Shown here one piece after another: positions 7,251 to 15,125 of a DNA stretch of 64,000 bases (positions are counted from its first letter, which is position 1; every line of letters starts with the position of its first letter). Under the pieces are notes generated by a model. The model had not been told where the DNA came from. It did not search any database and saw only the letters and a list, made by a program, of their open reading frames with translations. This stretch comes from an uncultured Lachnospiraceae bacterium (GTDB lineage Bacteria > Bacillota > Clostridia > Lachnospirales > Lachnospiraceae), in assembly GCA_947625135.1 (NCBI GenBank), contig CANQNE010000006.1, positions 1-64,000 on the forward strand, read 5' to 3'. The position numbers were made by a program, and so were the translations under genes.

Positions 7251-8345
7251 ATGAAAAAACATTTATCTCTTTCGGCCGCTTTATTTCTTGTGGTATCCCT
7301 GCTTTTTGCTGGCTGCGGACAAAACGAAACAACAGACAAAGGCGGAAGCCAGACAGCGGAAAAACCGCAAACACAGACGCCTGAGAGTACGTCTCCTTCA
7401 AATTTCCCGGAGCAGCCGACAGATACACAAGGAAGTTCTGCCTCCGAAGATCAGGACGGAAATAGCGGTGAAGAATCTCCTGTTGTGTACTTTACCGACC
7501 ACATCAGCGCGGAGGGAATGATGGCAGTTTATGAAGCCCTTAACTGGACACCCACCGGCCGCGTGGCGGTGAAGTTGTCCACCGGTGAGCCTCCGGCCAG
7601 CAATTACCTTGATCCGCAGCTCATCAAAGATGTGGTTGCGGCTGTAAACGGTACCATCGTGGAGTGCAACACTGCATACGGCGGCTCTCGCTCTGAGACG
7701 GCCATGCACTATCAGGTGGCGGAGGATCACGGCTTTACTGAGATCGCGGATTTTCAGATCCTCGATGAAAACGGGTCTATGACGCTTCCCGTGGAGGGCG
7801 GCAGCGTTCTTAAGAAAAACTATGTAGGCGCCGCATTTTCCGATTACGATTCCTACCTTGTTCTTTCCCATTTTAAGGGTCACGCTATGGCGGGCTATGG
7901 CGGAGCAATCAAAAATATCTCTATCGGGCTTGGCTCCAGTGAAGGAAAAGCATGGATACACAGCGGCGGAACAGGCGGCAGCATGTGGGGCGGCGAGCAG
8001 GACGCCTTTCTGGAGGCCATGGCGGAGGCGGGAAAATCCGTGTCCGACTATCTTGGTAACGGAGAACGGATCGCCTATATCAGCGTAATGAACCGCCTGT
8101 CCGTGGATTGTGACTGCGACGGCAATCCAGCCGAGCCGGATATGCACGACATCGGTATTCTGGCATCCACCGACCCCGTGGCGCTGGATCAGGCCTGCAT
8201 TGATCTGGTCTATGCGCAAAAGGATGGCGACGGCGCATCCCTGGTACAGCGCATTGAATCCCGAAACGGTCTGCATACGCTGGAACACGCCGAGGAGATC
8301 GGCCTGGGCAGCCGCACTTATGATCTTGTGAACATCGATGAATGA
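7251..8345 (+). CDS. DUF362 lipoprotein
   Basis: The 364-residue product has a signal peptide with lipobox FAGC, a low-complexity linker rich in Thr, Ser, Glu and Gln (about 25-75), then a DUF362 domain. Diagnostic segments are KLSTGEPPASNYL, ECNTAYGGSRSETAMH, LSHFKGHAMAGYGGAIKN and CDCDGNPAEPDMHDIG near the end. DUF362 proteins are often found with iron-sulfur domains; the biochemical reaction is not established and no ferredoxin motif is present here. ATG 7251 is preferred to GTG 7242 because GGAG at 7239-7242 is at the right distance. A close paralogue at 19498 carries a dockerin-like module and linker instead of a lipobox, so the same domain appears in two anchored forms. Confidence 0.87.
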   Translation: MKKHLSLSAALFLVVSLLFAGCGQNETTDKGGSQTAEKPQTQTPESTSPSNFPEQPTDTQGSSASEDQDGNSGEESPVVYFTDHISAEGMMAVYEALNWTPTGRVAVKLSTGEPPASNYLDPQLIKDVVAAVNGTIVECNTAYGGSRSETAMHYQVAEDHGFTEIADFQILDENGSMTLPVEGGSVLKKNYVGAAFSDYDSYLVLSHFKGHAMAGYGGAIKNISIGLGSSEGKAWIHSGGTGGSMWGGEQDAFLEAMAEAGKSVSDYLGNGERIAYISVMNRLSVDCDCDGNPAEPDMHDIGILASTDPVALDQACIDLVYAQKDGDGASLVQRIESRNGLHTLEHAEEIGLGSRTYDLVNIDE

Positions 8346-8441
8346 GGTGTTTGCTGTCCTGCATTGGGAAAGGGCAGAGGGGGCTTCGGTGTGCTGGTGA
8401 CGGAACCGTTGGTGTATCTCCTGCGCCTGTGACGGTGGGAC

Positions 8442-8509
8442 TTATAACCTATTGGTATATACTGGAGAACAAATTGAAACTTCCGAAAAGAGCATGATTT
8501 CATTATAAT
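8442..8509 (+). promoter_or_regulatory. LysR-type operator and promoter before the AKR gene
   Basis: TTATAACCTATTGGTATATA (from 8442) contains an imperfect palindrome of LysR T-N11-A type. It lies 62 bases before a TATAAT (8504-8509), with a weak -35 (TTCCGA, 8481-8486) at 17-base spacing. That places the site near -65 from the expected start, the usual activation position for LysR proteins. The same sequence and spacing recur at 12579. Confidence 0.6.
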
Positions 8510-8665
8510 ACTACTATGCAAAACAGAATCAGTCCGTATCTGAAAGAAAGGGAAAATGCCGGAAAATCCGCAGCGGATTGTCCGGACAGGAATAGGCTTT
8601 TCGAGAAAAGGGTACAGGAAATTTTGCGCAGGTTTTTGCGGGAAAAAGAATATCCGCGGAAAGGA

Positions 8666-9565
8666 ATGAATAAAAGAATGGAATATGCAACACTTTCAAA
8701 CGGAGTAAAGATGCCAATGTTAGGTTACGGCGTGTATCAGGTGACGGCAGACGAATGTGAACGGTGCGTGCTGGACGCGCTGGAAGTCGGCTACCGGTCA
8801 ATTGATACGGCACAGAGCTATTTTAATGAGGAGCAGGTTGGCTCTGCCATCAAAAAATCCGGCGTGCCGCGGGAGGATATTTTTCTTACCAGTAAGGTGT
8901 GGGTAGAACATTACGGATATGAGGAATGTCGTAAGTCCGTGGAGGAATCCATGGGAAAGCTTCAGACAGATTACATTGATCTGATGCTGCTGCATCAGCC
9001 ATTTTCTGATTATTACGGCGCATACCGGGCGCTGGAGGATCTGTATGAGGAAGGAAAACTGCGCGCCATCGGTATCTCAAATTTTTATCCGGATCGTATG
9101 GTGGATATCGCCAGTTTTTCCCGGATCCGTCCCATGGTGAACCAGGTGGAGACACATGTTCTGAACCAGCAGACAGAAGCAAAAAAATGGATGGATAAAT
9201 ACGGTGTGCAGATCGAGGCGTGGGCGCCCTTTGGAGAAGGACGGGGCGGTCTGTTTGAAAATGATGTTTTAAGGACGATCGGCGCACAGTATGAAAAAAC
9301 TGCCGCTCAGGTGATGCTGCGCTGGAATATCCAGCGGGGCGTGGTCGTACTGCCGAAATCCACCCATAAAGAGCGGATGATCCAGAATCTGGAGGTATTT
9401 GACTTTACCCTTTCTGACGAGGATATGGCTGAAATTGCTGCTCTTGACACCGCTACAAGCTCCTTCTTCTCCCATTATGATCCCAATATGGTGGAATGGT
9501 TTGTAAATATGGTGGAAGAAAGGAAGCATCAGCACGACAGCTCGAAAGAAAAAAAGAACTGGTAG
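8666..9565 (+). CDS. Aldo/keto reductase
   Basis: A cytoplasmic NAD(P)H-dependent carbonyl reductase of the AKR superfamily, 299 residues from ATG 8666 (ATG 8678 four codons later is about equally likely; AAAGGA lies just upstream). The TIM barrel shows the catalytic set: Asp and Tyr in SIDTAQSYFNE, Lys in LTSKVW, His in LMLLHQP, and the NADPH-binding end PKSTHKERM. It lies behind the LysR-type promoter at 8442, with a leader of about 150 bases. The next gene encodes a dockerin flavodoxin. Substrate unknown. Confidence 0.9.
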   Translation: MNKRMEYATLSNGVKMPMLGYGVYQVTADECERCVLDALEVGYRSIDTAQSYFNEEQVGSAIKKSGVPREDIFLTSKVWVEHYGYEECRKSVEESMGKLQTDYIDLMLLHQPFSDYYGAYRALEDLYEEGKLRAIGISNFYPDRMVDIASFSRIRPMVNQVETHVLNQQTEAKKWMDKYGVQIEAWAPFGEGRGGLFENDVLRTIGAQYEKTAAQVMLRWNIQRGVVVLPKSTHKERMIQNLEVFDFTLSDEDMAEIAALDTATSSFFSHYDPNMVEWFVNMVEERKHQHDSSKEKKNW

Positions 9566-9616
9566 TTTTGTGAAAGAATGTTTGTTTATATGTAATTGAG
9601 AAATGGAGAGAGAAAC

Positions 9617-10471
9617 GTGAATTCTTGGAAACTGATTCGAAAAACAGCGTTTATCGTTACAATGTTCCTTGTAATTGTGACGGTGTTTCGTATAAATACG
9701 CTTTCCTCCTTTGCACAGCAGGGAGACATCATCTGCTATGGAGATGTTGATGGAAATAGAAAGATACAGGCGGATGATGCCCTGCTTGTGCTGAAGCATG
9801 TAGTGAAACTGGAGACGATACAGGAGGAGATTCCGGCATTGCTGGCAGACATCGATCAAAATTCGTCCATTGATGCGGAAGATGCGTTGCAAATTTTGAA
9901 AACTGTGGTAAAATTGATTCCACCGGTACCATATAGGCAGGGGGCTTCAGAAGAGCCGCCTGCAGAAAGTGAAAAACCGGCAGAAGGGAAAACATTGGTT
10001 GTTTATTTCTCCGCAACGGGAAACACGAAAGAAGTAGCCGGGTATATTGCCGATGCAGTTGGCGCGGATCAGATGGAACTGACACCGGTCAATCCATACA
10101 GCGCTGCTGATTTAAGCTGGACAGATCCGGACAGCAGGGTGGTGTATGAGCATGACAATCCGGACGCCAGAGAAGTAACGCTTGCGGAGACGTCGGTCCC
10201 TGACTGGGATTCTTATGACACCGTATTTATCGGGTATCCGATCTGGTGGGGCATTGCTGCATGGCCGGTGAACGGATTTGTTTCGGCAAATGATTTTACC
10301 GGAAAAACCGTGATCCCGTTCTGCACATCCTCAAGCTCTGGTATCGGCGAGAGCGGAATACTTCTGGAAGAACTTGCAGGAACAGGAAACTGGCTTGAGG
10401 GCATGCGTTTCCGGTCAAACGCTTCGAAAGAAGTCGTGCAGGAGTGGGTCGGAAGTCTTGCTGTCAGATAG
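9617..10471 (+). CDS. Secreted flavodoxin with dockerin-like module
   Basis: The 284-residue product starts with a signal or anchor helix (about 8-30), followed by two EF-hand-like dockerin repeats (about 41-105: GDVDGNRKIQADDAL and ADIDQNSSIDAEDAL, each with a hydrophobic LK-VVKL helix), a Pro/Glu linker and a flavodoxin domain (about 128-284; YFSATGNT loop, GYPIWWG). Dockerins bind cohesins in calcium-dependent assemblies, so this flavodoxin is probably outside the membrane. GTG 9617 is chosen over 9596 because GGAGAGAG sits just before it. Its flavodoxin domain is very close to that of the lipoprotein at 12732, including an exact run of over 40 bases around 10296. No cohesin is visible here. 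Confidence 0.85.
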   Translation: MNSWKLIRKTAFIVTMFLVIVTVFRINTLSSFAQQGDIICYGDVDGNRKIQADDALLVLKHVVKLETIQEEIPALLADIDQNSSIDAEDALQILKTVVKLIPPVPYRQGASEEPPAESEKPAEGKTLVVYFSATGNTKEVAGYIADAVGADQMELTPVNPYSAADLSWTDPDSRVVYEHDNPDAREVTLAETSVPDWDSYDTVFIGYPIWWGIAAWPVNGFVSANDFTGKTVIPFCTSSSSGIGESGILLEELAGTGNWLEGMRFRSNASKEVVQEWVGSLAVR

Positions 10472-10493
10472 GATCAGAAAAGGAGATTAGTTT

Positions 10494-11078
10494 ATGAAAG
10501 AAAAAAATTACGGAAACATGGTGAAAAATCTTACGCTTTCTGCGATGTTTATCGCGATCGGCATCGTGCTTCCATTTTTTACGGGACAGATCCAGCAGAT
10601 CGGCAATATGCTGCTGCCTATGCACATTCCGGTGTTTTTGTGCGGGCTGATCTGCGGCTGGCAGTATGGCGCTGCGGTGGGCCTTGTATTGCCGGTGCTG
10701 CGGTCCTTCTTATTCGGCATGCCTCCCCTTTATCCAAACGCATTGGCAATGTCGGCGGAGCTGCTTACATACGGGCTTGTGGCGGGGCTTTTGTATTCCC
10801 GCTCCCGGTGGCAGTGCGTGATCGCGCTGTACCGGTCCCTGATCGCGGCCATGATCGCCGGACGGGTGGTATGGGGCATTACGGAAGTGATCCTCCTTGG
10901 CATCGGCGGCAGCGTATTTACATGGGAGGCGTTTGTGGCAGGCGCTTTGCTGAATTCGATCCCCGGCATTATCCTGCAGCTGGTCCTGATCCCTGCCGTG
11001 ATGGTCGCGCTGAACCGGGCAGGACTTGTGAGATTTTACAGAGAAAACAGAAAGGCGCAGACTTCCGATGCAAACTGA
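10494..11078 (+). CDS. ECF transporter substrate-binding (S) component
   Basis: A 194-residue, very hydrophobic protein with about five to six helices and the short N-terminal motif region (LTLSAMFIAIGIVLPF) seen in S components of energy-coupling-factor transporters, which capture vitamins or related cofactors and use a shared EcfAAT module. That module is not in the window. AGGAGATTAG precedes ATG 10494. It overlaps the next gene, a P-loop kinase, by 11 bases, so uptake and phosphorylation of the ligand may be linked. The ligand cannot be read from the sequence. Confidence 0.82.
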   Translation: MKEKNYGNMVKNLTLSAMFIAIGIVLPFFTGQIQQIGNMLLPMHIPVFLCGLICGWQYGAAVGLVLPVLRSFLFGMPPLYPNALAMSAELLTYGLVAGLLYSRSRWQCVIALYRSLIAAMIAGRVVWGITEVILLGIGGSVFTWEAFVAGALLNSIPGIILQLVLIPAVMVALNRAGLVRFYRENRKAQTSDAN

Positions 11079-11649
11079 CATGACCGAGATCGTTCAAAAG
11101 ATCATGGAAAAGATCGGCCTGCTTCAGAAGAGAAAAGCGAAGATCCTGATTGCCATTGACGGCCGGTGCGCCGCCGGAAAGACAACGCTTGCCGAAATGC
11201 TGCGCAGCTGTATGGACTGTACCGTTTTTCATATTGACGATTATTTTCTGCGTCCGGGGCAGCGTACAAAAGAGAGGCTGTTAACGCCGGGCGGCAATGT
11301 GGATCATGAACGGTTCCGGGATGAGATACTGCAGCCGATCAAACGGGGGCATCGTGTCATTTCATACCGGCCTTATGACTGTTATATGCAGCTGCTGTTG
11401 CCGCCGGTCACGGTAAATGTGGCGCAGATCGTGATCGTGGAGGGTTCCTACAGCTGTCATCCCGCGCTGTGGCAGTATTATGACCTGCATGTTTTTCTGA
11501 CTGTAGATCAAAAAAAGCAGCTTTCACGGATCGCGGGGAGAAACAGCGGTTCCCTGCAGGCGTTTACAGAGCAGTGGATCCCGCTGGAGGAGATGTATTT
11601 TCAGGCGGCGGAGATCGATCAGCATTGCGAACTCTGTTTTGAAACATAA
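11068..11649 (+). CDS. Uridine-kinase-like P-loop kinase
   Basis: This 193-residue protein has a Walker A motif (AIDGRCAAGKTT, about residues 30-41), then HIDDYF, a nucleotide/substrate signature of the uridine kinase/phosphoribulokinase superfamily, and VIVEGSY as the second strand. The fold predicts phosphorylation of a small alcohol such as a nucleoside or vitamin. It overlaps the ECF S component, which supports salvage of an imported compound. A separate promoter is unlikely. Exact substrate unknown. Confidence 0.8.
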   Translation: MQTDMTEIVQKIMEKIGLLQKRKAKILIAIDGRCAAGKTTLAEMLRSCMDCTVFHIDDYFLRPGQRTKERLLTPGGNVDHERFRDEILQPIKRGHRVISYRPYDCYMQLLLPPVTVNVAQIVIVEGSYSCHPALWQYYDLHVFLTVDQKKQLSRIAGRNSGSLQAFTEQWIPLEEMYFQAAEIDQHCELCFET

Positions 11650-11663
11650 CAGAATGGAAAAGG

Positions 11664-12572
11664 GTGGTGAACAGGTTGTATAATCCCCAGCTTGAAACAT
11701 TTATTCGGGTGGCGGACGCAGGCAGCTTCAACAAAGCGGCAGACGAGCTTTACATTACGCCGACGGCCATTATCAAGCAGATCAATTCTCTTGAAGCCGA
11801 GCTTGACGTTACCCTGTTCACACGCACCCACAGAGGGCTTGTTCTGACGAAGGCAGGACAGTCCCTTTATAAAGACGCAAAATACATGATTGAATACAGT
11901 CATAAAGCGGTCACAAGGGCAAAGGCCGCCATGCGGGATGAGACAAGCGTTGTCCGGATCGGCACTTCGCCCATGACACCGGCCCAGCTGCTCACTGATC
12001 TCTGGCCACAGATCCATAAGTATTGTTCGGATATCAGCTTTCAGCTTGTGCCCTTTGAGAATACGCCGGAAAATGCCAGAGAGATCTTGAAAAACCTTGG
12101 CGGGCACATCGATGTTGTTGCCGGCGTATTTGATGAAACGCTTCTTAACCTGCGGGAATGTGCCGGATTTGAACTGACGAGGGAACCGATCTGCTGCGCA
12201 GTTTCCATTTATCACCCGCTGGCGCAGAAGGACAGGCTGACCGTGGAGGATCTGTACGGAGAAAATCTGATGATCATTCATCGCGGCTGGAGCCGTTATA
12301 TGGACGAGGTGCGGGACGAGCTTTCGGGAAAGCATCTGCCCATTCAGCTTGTGGATTTTGATTTTTATGATGTGGAGATCTTTAACCAGTGTGAGCGGCA
12401 GAAAAATGTGATGCTGGTCATTGAAAAATGGTCCTGCGTTCATCCGATGATGAAGGTCATCCCCGTGGCATGGGGCTATGAGATCCCCTTTGGCATTCTG
12501 CATCCGCCGAAGCCGTCCAAAATGCTGGAGCGATTTCTGGAGGCCGTCCGACTGGCTGCCGGAAAGCCATGA
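11664..12572 (+). CDS. LysR family transcription regulator
   Basis: The 302-residue protein has the usual N-terminal winged helix (LETFIRVADAGSFNKAADEL, with TPTAIIKQI as recognition helix) followed by a periplasmic-binding-like effector domain (about 95-295). The start could be GTG 11664, GTG 11667 or TTG 11676; GTG 11664 is reported, but the homology block begins at YNPQLETF. Two matching LysR-type sites in the window (8442 and 12579) flank this gene and drive an AKR and a flavodoxin lipoprotein, so it is the obvious candidate to control the redox genes. Effector unknown. Confidence 0.9.
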   Translation: MVNRLYNPQLETFIRVADAGSFNKAADELYITPTAIIKQINSLEAELDVTLFTRTHRGLVLTKAGQSLYKDAKYMIEYSHKAVTRAKAAMRDETSVVRIGTSPMTPAQLLTDLWPQIHKYCSDISFQLVPFENTPENAREILKNLGGHIDVVAGVFDETLLNLRECAGFELTREPICCAVSIYHPLAQKDRLTVEDLYGENLMIIHRGWSRYMDEVRDELSGKHLPIQLVDFDFYDVEIFNQCERQKNVMLVIEKWSCVHPMMKVIPVAWGYEIPFGILHPPKPSKMLERFLEAVRLAAGKP

Positions 12573-12578
12573 TCAGAG

Positions 12579-12646
12579 TTATAACCTTTCGGTATATACT
12601 GCCGTACCAATTGAGACTTCTCAGGAAGTCTCGATTTTTTTATAAT
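12579..12646 (+). promoter_or_regulatory. LysR-type operator and promoter before flavodoxin lipoprotein
   Basis: TTATAACCTTTCGGTATATA begins at 12579, exactly 62 bases before TATAAT (12641-12646), with a weak -35 TTCTCA (12618-12623) at 17-base spacing. Layout and sequence match the site at 8442, including a shared AATTGARACTTC between operator and -35. Confidence 0.6.
12613..12640 (+). terminator. Intrinsic terminator of the LysR gene
   Basis: GAGACTTC and GAAGTCTC form a perfect eight-base stem with loop TCAG, followed by GATTTTTT. It lies inside the promoter of the next gene, with the -35 element in its loop. Confidence 0.75.
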
Positions 12647-12731
12647 CATTTTAAGGATGTGATCTGCCTGATATAAGCAGAAATAAAGTATAAGCAATAA
12701 AATAACAAAAAACATGTAAAAGGAGAGCATC

Positions 12732-13424
12732 ATGAAAAAAATCGTATTATTATTTTTCAGCTTGATATTGGCAGCGGGGCTTTCCGCCTGCGGAAACGGC
12801 AGCGGTCAGAGTGAAACCGGGCAGAATTCTCAGAAAGAAACCGGCGCCGTTTCGGAAGATGCAGCCGAACCGTCGGAGGCTTTATCGGAGGGCTCCGGTG
12901 ATCAATCTTCTGAAACAGAAGCAGCGGGAGAATCCGCCGGAGGGAATACACTGGTCGTGTATTACTCCGCAACAAACAATACAGAGACGGTTGCCGGTTA
13001 TATTGCGGATGCAGCAGGCGCGGATCTGTTTGAACTTGTTCCGGTAAAGCCTTATACAAGCGATGATCTGGACTGGACGGATCGTGACAGCCGTGTAAGC
13101 GTGGAGCATGACGATCCGGATCAGAGAGAGGTGGAGCTTGAAAATGCGGTTCCTGAAAACTGGGAAGATTACGATACGGTATTTATTGGCTATCCGATCT
13201 GGTGGGGCATTGCCGCATGGCCGGTGAATGGCTTCATATCAGCAAATGATTTTACCGGAAAAACCGTGATCCCGTTCTGCACATCCTCAAGCTCCGGGCT
13301 GGGTGAAAGCGGTGAACTTTTGCAGGAAGCCGCGGGCACAGGAAACTGGTTGGAAGGAGAACGGTTCCAGTCACGCGCTTCAAAAGAAACCGTGCAGGAA
13401 TGGGTTGACAGTCTTGGATTCTGA
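12732..13424 (+). CDS. Flavodoxin lipoprotein
   Basis: A 230-residue protein with a lipobox LSAC (Cys20), a Ser/Glu/Gly-rich linker of about 50 residues and a flavodoxin domain (about 75-230) with loop YYSATNNTE and the segment GYPIWWGIAAWPVNGF. It should sit on the outer membrane face with FMN bound. It is the lipid-anchored twin of the dockerin flavodoxin at 9617. ATG 12732 follows AAAAGGAGAGCATC. It is preceded by the LysR-type promoter at 12579 and followed by a flavin reductase. Electron source outside the membrane is unknown. Confidence 0.9.
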   Translation: MKKIVLLFFSLILAAGLSACGNGSGQSETGQNSQKETGAVSEDAAEPSEALSEGSGDQSSETEAAGESAGGNTLVVYYSATNNTETVAGYIADAAGADLFELVPVKPYTSDDLDWTDRDSRVSVEHDDPDQREVELENAVPENWEDYDTVFIGYPIWWGIAAWPVNGFISANDFTGKTVIPFCTSSSSGLGESGELLQEAAGTGNWLEGERFQSRASKETVQEWVDSLGF

Positions 13425-13488
13425 TAATCGGCGAGACAAAATGATAGGGCAAATGATAATAAAATGAATCATAAAAGGAGATGTAGTT

Positions 13489-14046
13489 ATGAGAAAAGAC
13501 TTCGGAGCAAAAACATGGATGTATCCATTGCCGGTGCTGATCATCGGCACCTATGATGAGAATGGAACAGCGGATGCCATGAACGCCGCGTGGGGCGGCA
13601 TTTACGATGCCAACAAGGTTGTTCTGTGTCTGAGCGCGGATCACAAGACCACCTGTAATATCAGGTCAAAAGGCGCGTTTACGATCAGCTTTGCAGACGC
13701 GGCCCATGTGAAGGAATGTGATTATGTAGGGATCGTATCGGCAAACGAAGAACCGGAAAAGCTTAAAAAAGCAGGCTTTACTGTTACAAAAAGCAAGTAT
13801 GTGGACGCGCCGGTGATCAATGAACTTTCAATGACATTGGAATGTAGGCTGGTGAAATTTAACGAAGACGGCAATGTGGTCGGCGAGATCGTCAATGTGA
13901 GCGCCGCCGAATCGGTACTTGGTGAAAACGGACTGGTCGATCCTATGAAGCTTCAGCCGATTTCCTTTGATCCCGTGAACAACGGATATCTGGTGATGGG
14001 GGAACGTGTGGGTAGCGCGTTTTCAGATGGCGCAAGAATTGAATGA
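13489..14046 (+). CDS. Flavin reductase-like FMN-binding protein
   Basis: The 185-residue protein is a flavin reductase-like split barrel (flavoredoxin family): residues 8-30 with WMYPLPVLIIGTYDENGTADAM form the first strands, and the TFTISFAD-like segment (AFTISFADAAHVKE) and NGYLVMGERVG close the fold. These proteins bind FMN and reduce it or pass electrons with NAD(P)H. No signal peptide, so cytoplasmic. AAAGGAGATG precedes ATG 13489. It lies between a flavodoxin lipoprotein and an AKR, consistent with a joint redox role. Confidence 0.88.
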   Translation: MRKDFGAKTWMYPLPVLIIGTYDENGTADAMNAAWGGIYDANKVVLCLSADHKTTCNIRSKGAFTISFADAAHVKECDYVGIVSANEEPEKLKKAGFTVTKSKYVDAPVINELSMTLECRLVKFNEDGNVVGEIVNVSAAESVLGENGLVDPMKLQPISFDPVNNGYLVMGERVGSAFSDGARIE

Positions 14047-14171
14047 GGCTGTTTTTGTGTAAGGTCAGAAAAGACGGGTATGTCGAAGAAACGGATATGG
14101 AACGTTTCTGCGGATATACGGATGACTGCTTCCATGATAAGCGGCATTTGCTTATCCCGTTATGTATTTAA
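14043..14171 (+). CDS. Small ORF of unknown function
   Basis: A 42-residue frame begins at an ATG overlapping the flavin reductase stop (ATGA). It contains CKVRKDGYVEETDMERFCGYT and little else; I do not recognise it. It may be translationally coupled or be a fragment of a lost gene. Confidence 0.25.
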   Translation: MRLFLCKVRKDGYVEETDMERFCGYTDDCFHDKRHLLIPLCI

Positions 14172-14254
14172 CTTTGATATTCAAGGGATCAGCGCAGTGG
14201 TACAGGCTGCGCAAAAGAAACGACAAAAATAATGTGAAAAGAGAGGTAATTGAT

Positions 14255-15109
14255 ATGAACAATCAGGCTTATGTGACTCTTAACAACGGCGTGCAGATGC
14301 CGCTGGTCGGTATCGGAACGTTTATGCTTTCGCCGGATGAAGCGGAGGCATCCTGCCTTTCGGCGCTGAATGACGGCTATCGTCTCATTGACACGGCAAA
14401 CGCTTATATGAATGAAAAGGCTGTGGGCCGTGCCATGAAGAAATCCGGCGTTCCAAGGGAAGAGATCTTTCTGGAGACGAAACTCTGGCCTTCTTTCTAT
14501 GAGCAGCCGGATGCGGTAGAAGAAACGCTTGAGCGGCTTGACACCGACTATATCGATCTGCTTTTGATCCATCAGCCTGCAGGCAATTACATTGCCGGTT
14601 ACCGCCAGATGGAGGCGGCATATCAGGCAGGCAAGGTGAAAGCCATTGGCCTTTCTAATTTCAGCATGGAACAGATTCAGGAGATTCTTGCTGTCTGTGA
14701 GGTAAAGCCTGCGATTCTGCAGACAGAGGTTCATCCGTATTCACAGGAAAAGGAACTGAAAGCGTTTCTCGCGAAAGAAGGGATCATCATTCAGGCGTGG
14801 TATCCGCTGGGACATGGCGACAAAACCCTCATTCAGGAGCGCATATTTACACAGCTGGCAGAAAAGTATGGAAAGAGCAATGCGCAGATCATCCTGCGCT
14901 GGCATACACAGGCCGGGAATATCGTGATCCCCGGATCGAAGAATCCCGATCATATCCGTGCCAATTTTGATATTTTTGATTTTGCACTGACAAATGAAGA
15001 AATGGAACAGATCGCTGCCCTTAATAAAGACATGCGGTATTATCACAGCACGCCGGAAATGCTGGAGGCTTATGTAAAGATGGTGCCCCCTGTAAATGAA
15101 CAGAAATAA
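14255..15109 (+). CDS. Aldo/keto reductase
   Basis: A 284-residue AKR with the catalytic Asp/Tyr in LIDTANAYMNE, Lys in LETKLW and His in LLLIHQP, plus the C-terminal NADPH-binding IPGSKNPDHI. It is cytoplasmic. ATG 14255 is chosen because GAGAGG lies eight bases upstream; the frame is open further 5' without a ribosome site. It is closer to the AKR half of the lipoprotein at 287 (shared FDxFDFALTxEEM ending) than to the AKR at 8666, but its tail is complete. It directly precedes a dockerin esterase gene. Confidence 0.9.
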   Translation: MNNQAYVTLNNGVQMPLVGIGTFMLSPDEAEASCLSALNDGYRLIDTANAYMNEKAVGRAMKKSGVPREEIFLETKLWPSFYEQPDAVEETLERLDTDYIDLLLIHQPAGNYIAGYRQMEAAYQAGKVKAIGLSNFSMEQIQEILAVCEVKPAILQTEVHPYSQEKELKAFLAKEGIIIQAWYPLGHGDKTLIQERIFTQLAEKYGKSNAQIILRWHTQAGNIVIPGSKNPDHIRANFDIFDFALTNEEMEQIAALNKDMRYYHSTPEMLEAYVKMVPPVNEQK

Positions 15110-15125
15110 AAAGGCGGAGAGAGCC

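Noticed and set aside
7398-8288. 296-codon minus-strand frame opposite the DUF362 lipoprotein
   Set aside because: The same shadow frame appears opposite the paralogue at 19498, as expected from shared codon use; the plus-strand domain is conserved and the minus peptide is not recognisable.
9596-9616. ATG 9596 as start of the dockerin flavodoxin
   Set aside because: It would place the GGAGAGAG ribosome site inside the coding region; GTG 9617 is correctly spaced.
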